A stretch of DNA of 46,536 bases from a virus, in the IMG/VR virus record IMGVR_UViG_3300048113_000025, positions 1 to 46,536 of that record; one strand, given 5' to 3'. Both the position numbers and the translations under genes were made by a program. A model generated the notes under the pieces. The model saw only the letters and a program-made list of their open reading frames with translations. It ran no database searches and was not told where the DNA came from. Of the stretch, positions 38,656 through 46,536 are shown one piece after another; within the stretch, counting starts at the first letter, position 1; the number at the start of each line of letters is the position of its first letter.

Positions 38656-40383
38656 TTATATCCTTAAAGTTCTGGCGTTATTTAAAGTTTTTTGCAGCGC
38701 TTTCATTCTTTCCTGCTTTCTTTCTTCTATACTTTTATTTTTTTCTTGCTCTTTTACTTGAGCTTCTTGTAGGTCTAACATAGATGCTACAAGCATTTCA
38801 TTAACACTCTCATATCTATCTTTATTGTATATTGTTTGATTTTTAAAAATATTTTCAAAAGCGTTTAAGTAATTTTCAAAATCTCCTGACGAATCAATAT
38901 TCCCTTCAAAATAATTTACTCCCCCTTCGTCATTAGGTTTTGATAACCTGTCAAATAACTTTGCTCTATTTCCTGCGCTCATTGCCTCTAAACCATCATA
39001 CATAGAATTAACGTCTTTAGCTAACTTACTTATTCCGCTTTTACCGTTTATTACACCAGTATCATTTGCTTTTGTCGTAAGTTTATTTAGTGCAAACATA
39101 GTATCAAAAACATTCAAAGCTCCAATATTGCGAACACCCCCTGCGTCTTCTTCACCTGACAACTTATCCTCTATTGCTTGAGCATAAACTAATTGCCCTG
39201 TTTTTTCAGTTCCCCACCCTTCATTTCTAGCTTGAATTCCAGAAGCAATTATTTTTCTAACAAAAGCGCTTCTCCGAGGTTCAAGAAAATCATTATATCC
39301 TATGTCGTTAGGAGCTATTTTACCTTTGGTTTCTAGACTTATTTGTTTAGCCCATATATCGCCTAGACGAGCAAGCAGTCCTCCTGAAAGGTCAGTATAT
39401 TCTAGCTTTCCTCGTGTTACTTGATTAGCGCTTAAAGCTGCGGCAATTTGATTAAGGTCAGCTTCTTTATTTTGTGAGGCCGCTGTAATAGGTTGATATG
39501 TTCCGTTTGCCCCCACGCCCATTACCATTGTATGCTGAATTATATTATTATTTTTATCAAGACGACTAACTACAACGTCTTGTCTTCTTTCTTCTGTTTG
39601 ATTGCCAGCTAGGTCGGTTACTTTTAAAGTATACGCCGCACCGGATAACTTAGGGGCAGGAACACCCGCAGCGTTTTCACTCAGTTCTGCAACAGCAGTA
39701 GCAAGCATTTCGTCTCGAGTTTTAGCAAACGTGTCTACATAAGTTGTTTGATATTCTTTACTTGCTTTTTGAAGTTCTTCGTTTCTTGATTCATAAACAT
39801 CTAAATCAAGATTTCCAGTCAACTTAGAAATAGTCCTAGCTACAGCGTTTTTAGCTGTGCCTTCGCCTGTTATTTTATTCATATTAAGGTTATAGTTTTC
39901 AGCAGTGCCTTTATATAAAAACTTTTTAGTTGCTTCTTGTTTCTTTTTAACTTCATTATAATAAGATTCAAAGTTCTTATTAACGGTTGCTACCAATAAC
40001 TTTTGATACTGTAATTCATTTCTTTGATTAGGTAAAAACTTTTTACCAAGTTCATTATTAACTACAGTATTAAAATCATTTTTCCAGTAAGCTTTTTCTC
40101 CACCTGCGTATTTATTTGCCTCCGACATTTGATTGCTAAAATCTGTAGCAAAAGTATTAGCTGAAGTTATTTCCATTTTTTGACGTAAGTTATCTTCATT
40201 ATTTAAAAGCTCATTCCTTCTTGTAGCAAAAATATCATTTGCTACGTTCATGCCTATATCTACAGCTAAGGTTTTCCACTCATCTTTTCTTGCTTGTTTT
40301 CTCTGTCGGCTTCTTAGCTTGTCGTTTCTTTGGCGAATATCAGATAATAAACTTTCACCATATGCGATTGAATCTTGTGCCAT
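38656..40383 (-). CDS. Internal virion protein (probable core protein)
   Basis: 575 residues. It is largely helical and charged, with an N-terminal basic coiled coil (SDIRQRNDKLRSRQRKQARK) and a C-terminal Glu/Lys-rich helix. It lies directly before the giant protein (4-base gap), where T7-like phages place core proteins gp14-gp15, and has an AAGGA ribosome-binding site. No catalytic motif seen. The role is from position and composition. Confidence 0.6.
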   Translation of the reverse strand: MAQDSIAYGESLLSDIRQRNDKLRSRQRKQARKDEWKTLAVDIGMNVANDIFATRRNELLNNEDNLRQKMEITSANTFATDFSNQMSEANKYAGGEKAYWKNDFNTVVNNELGKKFLPNQRNELQYQKLLVATVNKNFESYYNEVKKKQEATKKFLYKGTAENYNLNMNKITGEGTAKNAVARTISKLTGNLDLDVYESRNEELQKASKEYQTTYVDTFAKTRDEMLATAVAELSENAAGVPAPKLSGAAYTLKVTDLAGNQTEERRQDVVVSRLDKNNNIIQHTMVMGVGANGTYQPITAASQNKEADLNQIAAALSANQVTRGKLEYTDLSGGLLARLGDIWAKQISLETKGKIAPNDIGYNDFLEPRRSAFVRKIIASGIQARNEGWGTEKTGQLVYAQAIEDKLSGEEDAGGVRNIGALNVFDTMFALNKLTTKANDTGVINGKSGISKLAKDVNSMYDGLEAMSAGNRAKLFDRLSKPNDEGGVNYFEGNIDSSGDFENYLNAFENIFKNQTIYNKDRYESVNEMLVASMLDLQEAQVKEQEKNKSIEERKQERMKALQKTLNNARTLRI

Positions 40384-40385
40384 GT

Positions 40386-40970
40386 TTACTGTCCTTCAGG
40401 TTGCGCCATAAGGCTAGGTTGTTCTTGTACCGCTTCAGCGTCTTCTGGCTTTTCTAACAAGCTAACACTTGGAAGGGTTTCCATTTCAGCCGCCATTTCT
40501 TCTGTAATAATTCCCGCAGGTACTAATCCAGAATCTAGTGCGCTTTCTCTAATTTTTTTAAGACGTTCTTCTTCCATCTCAACGCCGAACACATCGCCTT
40601 CTTCTTCTTCATTGTCAATTTTAATATCTATATCTAAACGCTCAGCAAGCGCAATAAGCATATAAGCTAAAGGCTCAGCAAGCATTAACATAAGGTCAGG
40701 ATTCCAACTGCCCTGCTGAAACTCGTCAAATAATATTACCTGTACAATACTCATAACCGGAACACCTTTGGACATTCCAATCATGTATGCTTGATACTGC
40801 TCTGGCTCAGTTATGCTATCCCATAGATACACAGTAGCTTCGTGAACATTCGTAAACTGCGGAGATTTTTCATAAGGCGCTGGATTTTCAGGGTCTGATG
40901 TAAGCGATTCTCCCGGAATTGCTCTGCCCATCTTAGACATTTCTAATTCATATGCTTCTACATCATTCAT
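40386..40970 (-). CDS. Conserved virion-region protein (RAIPGESLTSDPENPAPYE type)
   Basis: 194 residues. The N-terminal motif RAIPGESLTSDPENPAPYEK followed by a helical part (LMLMLAEPLAYMLIALAERL) and an acidic stretch is one I recall from proteins encoded near internal virion genes in many marine T4- and T7-like phages. The C-terminus is Gln/Glu/Pro-rich. Its ATG overlaps the previous stop (ATGA). Function unknown; probably structural. Confidence 0.7.
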   Translation of the reverse strand: MNDVEAYELEMSKMGRAIPGESLTSDPENPAPYEKSPQFTNVHEATVYLWDSITEPEQYQAYMIGMSKGVPVMSIVQVILFDEFQQGSWNPDLMLMLAEPLAYMLIALAERLDIDIKIDNEEEEGDVFGVEMEEERLKKIRESALDSGLVPAGIITEEMAAEMETLPSVSLLEKPEDAEAVQEQPSLMAQPEGQ

Positions 40971-42040
40971 CCTAACATTACTCCTTGTCCGCCTGCTGAC
41001 CTTTTCATACTATCTACATATTCATAGGCTTGATTACCCATTGGCATAGCAGGTAAAAAATTAACAGCATCAAATTGTACTTGATAAGCCCTGTCGTTCA
41101 TTTCGTTTGAGCCGTAGTTTACACTAGGGGCAGCTTCAATTTGAGCTATTGCAGAGCTATATTGATTTGTTGTGTACTCAGGTTTTTCTTGAAGACCTAA
41201 GCCTATTGCTGCTTTATTTTGCAAGCCTCCAGAAACTGTCTCCCCTAGTCCAGTATCAATAAAGTCGTCAACGCCTTCTCTAATTTTTGAAGGAATTTGT
41301 GATACTTTATCGGTAACGTAATCTACCACACCTTGCTTGGGTTGCTCTAACAAACTAACGTCTTCACCCTTTATTACTTCAACCTCGACATCAGGGGTTT
41401 TTGTTTCTAGGCCAGCTTTATACTCTTTTGTTTTTTTATTAACATATTCTGTTTTGGCATCTACAACCGGAGTACCGTTTATTGCTTTGTTAAAGTTTTC
41501 CATTACTTTATCTGTATTAGCAGCAAACTCAGTCTGCACCCTACCCCAAGCGCTTGGTTGAGTTGCGCCACTAGCATCTATAGACTCTTTAAAAAAAGTG
41601 TCAGACGCATTGGTTAGCGAAGGAAATGCGGTTTCCATGCCGGGAATTTTTTTAAGTGCTGTTTTAGAAAACTCTCCCACAAAGCTAGATACACCATCAG
41701 TAACAGTTCTAAACGCAGAGTGTCCTGCCTTTGCAAAGTTAGCTCCAGCCTCAAGAAATTTACCGGCTGTTTGAGCCAGCTTACCGCCCTTAGCAAGATA
41801 CCCTGTAAATTTTGTAAAAGAGGAGCTTACTGCTGTGCCTATCCCAGAAAATAAATTTCCTACCATCGCGCCTATAGGAGTAAACATCAAGGCTAACTGA
41901 CCTACTATTCCAATTTTTCCCATAAACTTTCCGATTTTACCTACAGCAGACTTAATCCCTTTTCCAATTTTTTTAAAAGCTGACTTAATTCCTTTTCCAA
42001 TGCTTTTAACTCCTTTTTTTATTGAACTCCAAAAACCCAT
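40967..42040 (-). CDS. Virion protein with cationic amphipathic N-terminus
   Basis: 357 residues. Residues 1-50 are a repeated Lys/Gly amphipathic helix (MGFWSSIKKGVKSIGKGIKS, then AFKKIGKGIKSAVGKIGKFM) followed by a hydrophobic stretch (IGIVGQLALMFTPIGAMVGN). This resembles a pore-forming peptide and is seen in some marine phage structural proteins. It could help DNA ejection by perturbing the membrane. The remainder is helical and polar. It has an AAGGAGAAA ribosome-binding site and is coupled to the next gene. Confidence 0.6.
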   Translation of the reverse strand: MGFWSSIKKGVKSIGKGIKSAFKKIGKGIKSAVGKIGKFMGKIGIVGQLALMFTPIGAMVGNLFSGIGTAVSSSFTKFTGYLAKGGKLAQTAGKFLEAGANFAKAGHSAFRTVTDGVSSFVGEFSKTALKKIPGMETAFPSLTNASDTFFKESIDASGATQPSAWGRVQTEFAANTDKVMENFNKAINGTPVVDAKTEYVNKKTKEYKAGLETKTPDVEVEVIKGEDVSLLEQPKQGVVDYVTDKVSQIPSKIREGVDDFIDTGLGETVSGGLQNKAAIGLGLQEKPEYTTNQYSSAIAQIEAAPSVNYGSNEMNDRAYQVQFDAVNFLPAMPMGNQAYEYVDSMKRSAGGQGVMLG

Positions 42041-42050
42041 AAATTTCTCC

Positions 42051-44741
42051 TTACTGTGTTTTGTTGAGCTGACTAATTACAGTGTTAATAAATGACGTAG
42101 CATCTTTACTGTCTTTAAACGCAGCCTCGTTTCCTATAGCTGTAGCAATCATTTGAGCTTTTCGTGATTGTTCGTTTTCAAAGTTTTGACGAATATAATT
42201 AGCTTCATCTCGCAATTGCTGCCAAAGTTGAGTTTGTTCTTGTGCCGTTAAATTGAATGCAAACTGAGCGTTCTGTTGATTAGCTGCATTCTGTGCGGCT
42301 GTGTTGGCTGTGTTAGCCTGTCTGCGCCATTGAGTATTAGATTGCTCAATAGCTTGAGCATTTGCTGCATTCCACTGGTCACGCTGAAAGTTTTGTTGCT
42401 CATTAAACTGTTGAATATTTGCATTCATTTGAACATTAAACTGTTGAGCCTGTAAGTCATTTCCAGCTTGCTGTGCTGACATTTTATTTTTTTCACTTGC
42501 ATTAAATTGTTCTCTAGCTGAGTTAGCTGAAGAATTATACTGCTCTACCTGAACACCTAGATTAGCCATAAACTGCGCTGCCTGCTGCTCGCTTGCGGCA
42601 TTAAACTGCTTAGCTGCATTCTGAGCTGCGGTATCAGTAAGCATTGCTTGCTGCCTATTCTGAGCAGTTAATATATTGGCCTGCTGCGCGTTACTGAGAT
42701 TAGCCATGTCCATTTGCAAAAATGCCTGAGCATTCTGTGCTGCAATCTTAGTATTTTTATCTAGGTTCGCCATGTCCAAAGAAGCTAAAGCTGTAGCGTT
42801 TTGCATCGCAGCTTGTTGGTCAGCGCTGAACTTAGTAGCTACCATAGTTTGCATAAACTTACTGTTGGTTAGCTCTACCTGTTGCGCTGCGTTGAATCTT
42901 GTCATGTCTACATTAGCTACCATAGAAGCGTTTTGTACTGCTCGCTGCTGGTCAACAGTCAACTGAGCTTGATTCATGCTTGCAGCTATATTAGCTTGAA
43001 GTAGATTAGTTTGCATTCTATTATTAAGGTTAGCAAGCTCTGTCTGCTGTGCAGCGTTTAAGTTATCTGAAGATGCTTGATTTTGAGCAGTCAAATTAGC
43101 TAGACGCATTTGCTGGTCGTTACTCAAATTAGCTAAATTCATCTGCTGCTGGAACCCTGCATTCTTAGCCAAGAAGTCAGCGGCAATTTGCTTATCTTGA
43201 GCCGTAGCACTTTGAATAGCTTGAGCATTGCTTTGCGCTAAAGGTATAGCACTTTGAATAATAGAATTAAACAAAGCGTCTCTACCTACACTTGAGCTGC
43301 TCATTCCTCGCTTAGCTAGGTTTGCTTCAACTTTAGCTAGTGCTGGTCTAGCCCACGCAGGAATTTCGCCGTCTTCCATACCAGACATTAAAGATTCCAT
43401 TTGAACACTAACAAGAGCTTCTTGCGGAAGACCAGAAAGAGTGGTTTTAATATCTTCTGGAAGGTCATCCATTTCATCAGCAATTAACTGCGGGTTGTCG
43501 GCTAACCGCTTTGCAATTTCGCTATCTTTTAAGCCTTGAGACTTGAGCTTTTTAATAGCGTTTTCTTTACTGATTGTACGCTTTCCAATTTGATTATACT
43601 CAAACATGCTCATAATCTTAGCGGCTTCTCCATCAGGAGCAGGCTCGCCTGTGATGGCTTCGCGTGTTTTAGCTTCAGCGTCTCTAGCCTGTTGAACAGT
43701 TGCGACTTTTCCTGTTGTTTTACTTACGTAAGAATCGCCGCTAATTTCAAACTCTTCTGCTTCTGCCTCTGCTTGCTTTTCAGCCGCAGCGTCTCTTTCT
43801 GCCCCTTTAGCTTTTTCTGTAAGTGTGGCATCATCTACCTTAACTTGTGCTTTTTCAGATACCTCGCCCTGTGCTGCTGTGGCTGCTGCGCCATCACCCG
43901 TTTGAGATGCTTCAAACGTAGAAGCCTCAACAGGTTCTTCTGGGCCTTTAACTTCCTGCACAGCTCCCTGAGCATAAGTAGCCATACGCTTACTGCTTAC
44001 TTCATCTACAGAGATTTTTTCAGCTTCTTCAAGCTGTTGTATGTCGCTGTCTCTAGTAAATGTTCCATAAGCACTAGGATTAATTTTAGCAACTTCCATT
44101 TCAGGAACTGTGTATTCTGGAGTTTTCTGCTCTATTTTTGTAGGAGCACCGCTGCCGCTAACTACGGAACCTCCTCCTATGGTATCTCCACCACCGCCAC
44201 CGCCATATCCTGTCATATTCATTCCATCCCGACCATCTCTAAGTTCAATTCTGTTTGATGTATTAGTCTCTTCTTCGACCTCTTCATCTTCGTCTTCTTC
44301 TTCTTCTTCAGTTGTATTATAGTTTACTGGAGTGCTGCTACCCCCAGTAGGTATTGTTGGCTGTGACTCATATATAGGAGCATTCCAAGTTCCATTTTCA
44401 TCCATGCCCCCTTCTCTTACAAGAATAGGTTCAGCCTCTACTACAACTTCATTTATTTCTTTTGTGTCTTCTTCCAAATCCTCTACAGGTGGGGGGCTTG
44501 TCGAACCGCCACCTGAGCCTACTCCACCATAAGTAGAAAAAGGTGGGTTATAATTATATCCTGTATTAGTGACATATCCGCTGTAATCGCCTGCTCCCCC
44601 TACAGTCATGGAGCCACTAGAAGTAGGACTATATCCATAAACAGTGCTTCCTTCCATATAGCCGCCGCCGTAAGCCGTTGCCCTAGCAACTCCGGCTCTC
44701 TTTATTTTTTTATTTAATAATGTAGTTGTCGCAGATGCCAT
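42051..44741 (-). CDS. Gln/Asn/Ala-rich internal virion protein
   Basis: 896 residues. It starts with a Gly/Tyr/Ser-rich low-complexity segment and an acidic run (about 144-160), then a central helical part. From about 500 to 860 there is a long degenerate repeat built on NLSNDQQMRLANLTAQNQ-like units, which should form an extended coiled coil. RGMSSSSVGRDALFNSIIQS before it is a pattern I recall from related phage proteins. It lies among the internal virion genes and has an AGGAAA ribosome-binding site. Its role is probably structural/ejection. Confidence 0.65.
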   Translation of the reverse strand: MASATTTLLNKKIKRAGVARATAYGGGYMEGSTVYGYSPTSSGSMTVGGAGDYSGYVTNTGYNYNPPFSTYGGVGSGGGSTSPPPVEDLEEDTKEINEVVVEAEPILVREGGMDENGTWNAPIYESQPTIPTGGSSTPVNYNTTEEEEEDEDEEVEEETNTSNRIELRDGRDGMNMTGYGGGGGGDTIGGGSVVSGSGAPTKIEQKTPEYTVPEMEVAKINPSAYGTFTRDSDIQQLEEAEKISVDEVSSKRMATYAQGAVQEVKGPEEPVEASTFEASQTGDGAAATAAQGEVSEKAQVKVDDATLTEKAKGAERDAAAEKQAEAEAEEFEISGDSYVSKTTGKVATVQQARDAEAKTREAITGEPAPDGEAAKIMSMFEYNQIGKRTISKENAIKKLKSQGLKDSEIAKRLADNPQLIADEMDDLPEDIKTTLSGLPQEALVSVQMESLMSGMEDGEIPAWARPALAKVEANLAKRGMSSSSVGRDALFNSIIQSAIPLAQSNAQAIQSATAQDKQIAADFLAKNAGFQQQMNLANLSNDQQMRLANLTAQNQASSDNLNAAQQTELANLNNRMQTNLLQANIAASMNQAQLTVDQQRAVQNASMVANVDMTRFNAAQQVELTNSKFMQTMVATKFSADQQAAMQNATALASLDMANLDKNTKIAAQNAQAFLQMDMANLSNAQQANILTAQNRQQAMLTDTAAQNAAKQFNAASEQQAAQFMANLGVQVEQYNSSANSAREQFNASEKNKMSAQQAGNDLQAQQFNVQMNANIQQFNEQQNFQRDQWNAANAQAIEQSNTQWRRQANTANTAAQNAANQQNAQFAFNLTAQEQTQLWQQLRDEANYIRQNFENEQSRKAQMIATAIGNEAAFKDSKDATSFINTVISQLNKTQ

Positions 44742-44750
44742 TTAATTTTC

Positions 44751-45764
44751 CTATGCTGCAAAGCGCTTTGAATATTCATAACTTTTTTGTATTGATTCTT
44801 GGGTTGCGTTCATTGGAAGAAAAATAGAAAAACCCTTTAAAGTGTGTATATGTTTTTCCGTTAGTTTATAATCTCCTTTTTTATAATTAAAAGGATAATT
44901 AACTTTTAATTCAGGGAGGCTTACATTTTCGTGAAGTTTATTTTCTTTTTCCATTTTTTCAAGTTCATTCAAATATTCGTCCATCCACTCGTAATCAGAA
45001 CCAAACTTAGAAACTTTCATTACTGTTCCTGCTGTTCTTTCATCGTACACATAAGTAGCAGGGGTTTCATCTGTTGTTCGAACATCTAAATTTCCTAACA
45101 CTGCTTGATTTTTTAATTCAAACATTTGCAAAGTGTCTTCGCCAACAACTATGCTTTCGTTAAATCTAAACTCAGCAGCTTTCTTACTCATCCATGTTAC
45201 GCGACAATGAACTTCAGAGTCTTGTGAATACTTTTGATGCTGTCTATAAAACTTGTAGTGTAGACTTTCAAAGTATTTAGATTTTTCTTCACTTAAATTA
45301 TATTCAGTTCTAAACATTTTATAATAATTAGAGTTTAAAAGTTTAGCGTAATTTACAGTAAAAGGCTGCAAAGAATAAAGTGTTCCGTCTACTCGCCTAA
45401 AACTTTTTTGATTTATTAAACATATTGCATCAGGAACATCTTTTAAAGTTTCTAAGTTTTTATACATCCACACACCATGAGGAGTTAAAAAATCATCGCC
45501 ATCTATCATTACACAGTAATCATTATTAGATTTCATAAATATATCTAACAAAGAGTTTTTGCCTTTAGCTGGAGTTCCGTTGCTTTCTGTAATATAGTAT
45601 TCAATTTCATTTTCTTTACAGAAATTTTCAGCTCTATTACTATACTCAGTATCCAAAGTATTTATAATAACCACAGCATCTTCAACTTGAATGTTACTGT
45701 ATACAGGATTAAAATGCCTAACAAGAGCATCATAGTCTGTAGAGGTTAGAATATAAAACTGCAT
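44751..45764 (-). CDS. Family 2-like glycosyltransferase (GT-A fold)
   Basis: 337 residues. After an N-terminal nucleotide-binding-like part, NSLLDIFMKSNNDYCVMIDG followed by DDF gives the DxD motif (D88, D90, D91). A later VVGEDTLQMFEL matches the acidic ED of GT2 enzymes. It transfers a sugar from a nucleotide sugar to an unknown target: virion proteins, host surface polysaccharide or DNA are all possible. It sits inside the virion gene block between small membrane proteins and the Gln-rich virion protein. The ribosome-binding site is poor, so it is probably coupled to the gene before it. Confidence 0.75.
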   Translation of the reverse strand: MQFYILTSTDYDALVRHFNPVYSNIQVEDAVVIINTLDTEYSNRAENFCKENEIEYYITESNGTPAKGKNSLLDIFMKSNNDYCVMIDGDDFLTPHGVWMYKNLETLKDVPDAICLINQKSFRRVDGTLYSLQPFTVNYAKLLNSNYYKMFRTEYNLSEEKSKYFESLHYKFYRQHQKYSQDSEVHCRVTWMSKKAAEFRFNESIVVGEDTLQMFELKNQAVLGNLDVRTTDETPATYVYDERTAGTVMKVSKFGSDYEWMDEYLNELEKMEKENKLHENVSLPELKVNYPFNYKKGDYKLTEKHIHTLKGFSIFLPMNATQESIQKSYEYSKRFAA

Positions 45765-45935
45765 TTAGTCTTTTTTCTTGAGAAGTTTCTGAGCTGTGGG
45801 TGACTCATAAATTCTAATACCTAGCCACACAATAGTAAATAATGACGCAATAGGCGGGAGCCACGCAGCCAAAGCCATAATTCCTGTTGACGCTGCTGCG
45901 ATGTCTACTACTTCTTTTCCTTCTTCTACGGTCAT
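45765..45935 (-). CDS. Small membrane protein, possible second holin
   Basis: 56 residues: MTVEEGKEVVDIAAASTGIM, then AWLPPIASLFTIVWLGIRIY and a basic tail ending KKKD. One or two membrane spans with a charged C-terminus, and the IFTIVW..IRIYE pattern, recall class II holins (T7 gp17.5 type). An AAAGGAT site is present, and the stop lies directly before the glycosyltransferase ATG. The GTA-type holin next to the endolysin is the stronger holin candidate. Confidence 0.65.
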   Translation of the reverse strand: MTVEEGKEVVDIAAASTGIMALAAWLPPIASLFTIVWLGIRIYESPTAQKLLKKKD

Positions 45936-45939
45936 TTTA

Positions 45940-46380
45940 TTATCCTTTTAGAATGGCAACTATCATATAAGTTAATGTTCCTACTACGGGGACTGCAACT
46001 AAAGTAACGCATATAACAGTAAAAATATTTAATATGAGTCGTTTTGTTTTAGCCAGTTCGTGCTGTTTTTTTCTTTCTTCTTCAGCTCTTTTTCTTTTAC
46101 AGTCAGATTGAAACTGTAGCCAGTCGGTATACATGTTAGCTCTACCAGCATAAATCATAATTTCACGAAGTTCTTCTTCTTGTTGCTTTAAAGTTTCTAA
46201 AGCCATGAAAGCTTCCATGTCTGATTTATTGCCGTTCTTATTAGCTTTTTTAGCTATGGAGCTTTTAGAATCAAAGTATGTGCTTGCTTGCTTAGCCACA
46301 CTTGCTAATTCTTGGCCGTTAGCTATTGTACTTTTAATAACTGCAAAGGCTGCATTAGCGGCGGCTAGTTCTGCAAGCAT
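45940..46380 (-). CDS. Conserved phage protein with C-terminal membrane helix
   Basis: 146 residues. MLAELAAANAAFAVIKSTIA, then SKSSIAKKANKNGNKSDMEA and FMALETLKQQEEELREIMIY are a pattern I recall from marine phages next to tail fibre genes. The rest is a Lys/Glu-rich coiled coil and a final membrane span (ILNIFTVICVTLVAVPVVG). Possible roles are lysis or virion assembly. It has a GAGGAA ribosome-binding site and follows the fibre stop by 16 bases. Confidence 0.7.
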   Translation of the reverse strand: MLAELAAANAAFAVIKSTIANGQELASVAKQASTYFDSKSSIAKKANKNGNKSDMEAFMALETLKQQEEELREIMIYAGRANMYTDWLQFQSDCKRKRAEEERKKQHELAKTKRLILNIFTVICVTLVAVPVVGTLTYMIVAILKG

Positions 46381-46396
46381 TATTTTATTCCTCTAA

Positions 46397-46536
46397 TTAA
46401 AGTGCTGCGATAATAAAGGCGAGTAGCTCACTGTAACGGACACCCATGCGATAGTGATGCGTTGCATCTGAAGGAGCGTCTGCCTCGTCCTCATAATAGT
46501 GTTCTTCTTCTACATGACTATCTTTACCTTCGGAAA
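46397..46536 (-). CDS. Tail fibre protein, C-terminal part (enters at right edge)
   Basis: Minus-strand frame open from the right edge to the TAA at 46399-46397, with 45 complete codons. It reads SEGKDSHVEEEHYYEDEADA, then a segment ending THHYRMGVRYSELLAFIIAA and a final Leu. The VRYSELLAFIIAAL ending is typical of the C-termini of marine phage tail fibres. Two bases remain before the first codon, exactly completing the codon left open at base 1. This is therefore probably the 3' end of the fibre gene at 1-1414. Confidence 0.7.
   Translation of the reverse strand, partial: SEGKDSHVEEEHYYEDEADAPSDATHHYRMGVRYSELLAFIIAAL

Noticed and set aside
43536-44258. Plus-strand 240-codon open frame, Cys/Phe/Ser-rich
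   Set aside because: Reverse complement of a Glu/Ala/Lys-rich coding region. The composition is typical of shadow frames, and it has no ribosome-binding site.
1-46536. Integrase, excision or lysogeny genes; transposons
   Set aside because: No tyrosine or serine recombinase motif, transposase or attachment-site-like tRNA fragment was seen. The content is that of a lytic phage.
1-46536. tRNA or rRNA genes
   Set aside because: No cloverleaf with a TTCGANNC-type arm was found by eye in the gene-free stretches. A tRNAscan run would settle this.

Overview
The window looks like the essentially complete genome of a lytic, short-tailed (podovirus-type) bacteriophage, probably marine. It carries a T7-like replication set: ssDNA-binding protein, TOPRIM primase-helicase, family-A DNA polymerase with 3'-5' exonuclease, and endonuclease I. 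It also has MazG-like enzymes, a B12-dependent ribonucleotide reductase, a full head/portal/terminase set and a very large internal-virion-type protein. Many of its small proteins are of kinds I recall from marine phages. I see no integrase, no lysogeny repressor that I recognise, no tRNA gene and no single-subunit RNA polymerase. The host cannot be named from the sequence.

Layout: two transcription arms diverge near 12.6-12.74 kb from two almost matching consensus sigma70-type promoters. The minus-strand arm runs leftward: terminase small subunit, a small HTH-like protein, terminase large subunit, a small unknown, portal (whose 3' end is overprinted by a 77-codon gene), a virion-type ADP-ribosyltransferase-like protein, a terminator, scaffold, major capsid protein, a terminator-like hairpin, two tail proteins, and a tail fibre gene that leaves the window at base 1. 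At the right edge a minus-strand fibre C-terminus enters at base 46536. The two pieces join in frame into one 517-residue protein, so the map is probably circular (circularly permuted or terminally redundant DNA), with the cut inside the fibre gene. The minus arm then continues from 46.4 kb down to 29.0 kb: membrane proteins, a glycosyltransferase, internal virion proteins, the 2657-residue polyvalent protein, an M15 endolysin, a holin and four small basic proteins.

The plus arm (12.7-29.05 kb) starts with an unusual 740-base leader packed with perfect palindromes. It continues with a lysine-rich first protein closed by a strong terminator, about 16 tiny early genes, then a DUF932 protein, two MazG-like genes, the replication module, three nucleases, a DUF3310 protein, small membrane proteins and nrdJ. 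Its last gene overlaps the last gene of the minus arm tail to tail at 29040-29050.

The most striking unexplained structure is a family of four dispersed hairpins in the early region (13416, 15267, 15904, 17457). They share a 24-base centre, while their outer arms differ between copies but stay self-complementary within each copy. All lie between genes. They look like RNA elements (processing, translation or stability sites), and in the first copy the likely ribosome-binding site lies inside the stem. Replication and nucleotide metabolism are served by the plus arm and virion building and lysis by the minus arm. With no phage RNA polymerase in sight, host RNA polymerase reading the sigma70-type promoters probably drives both.
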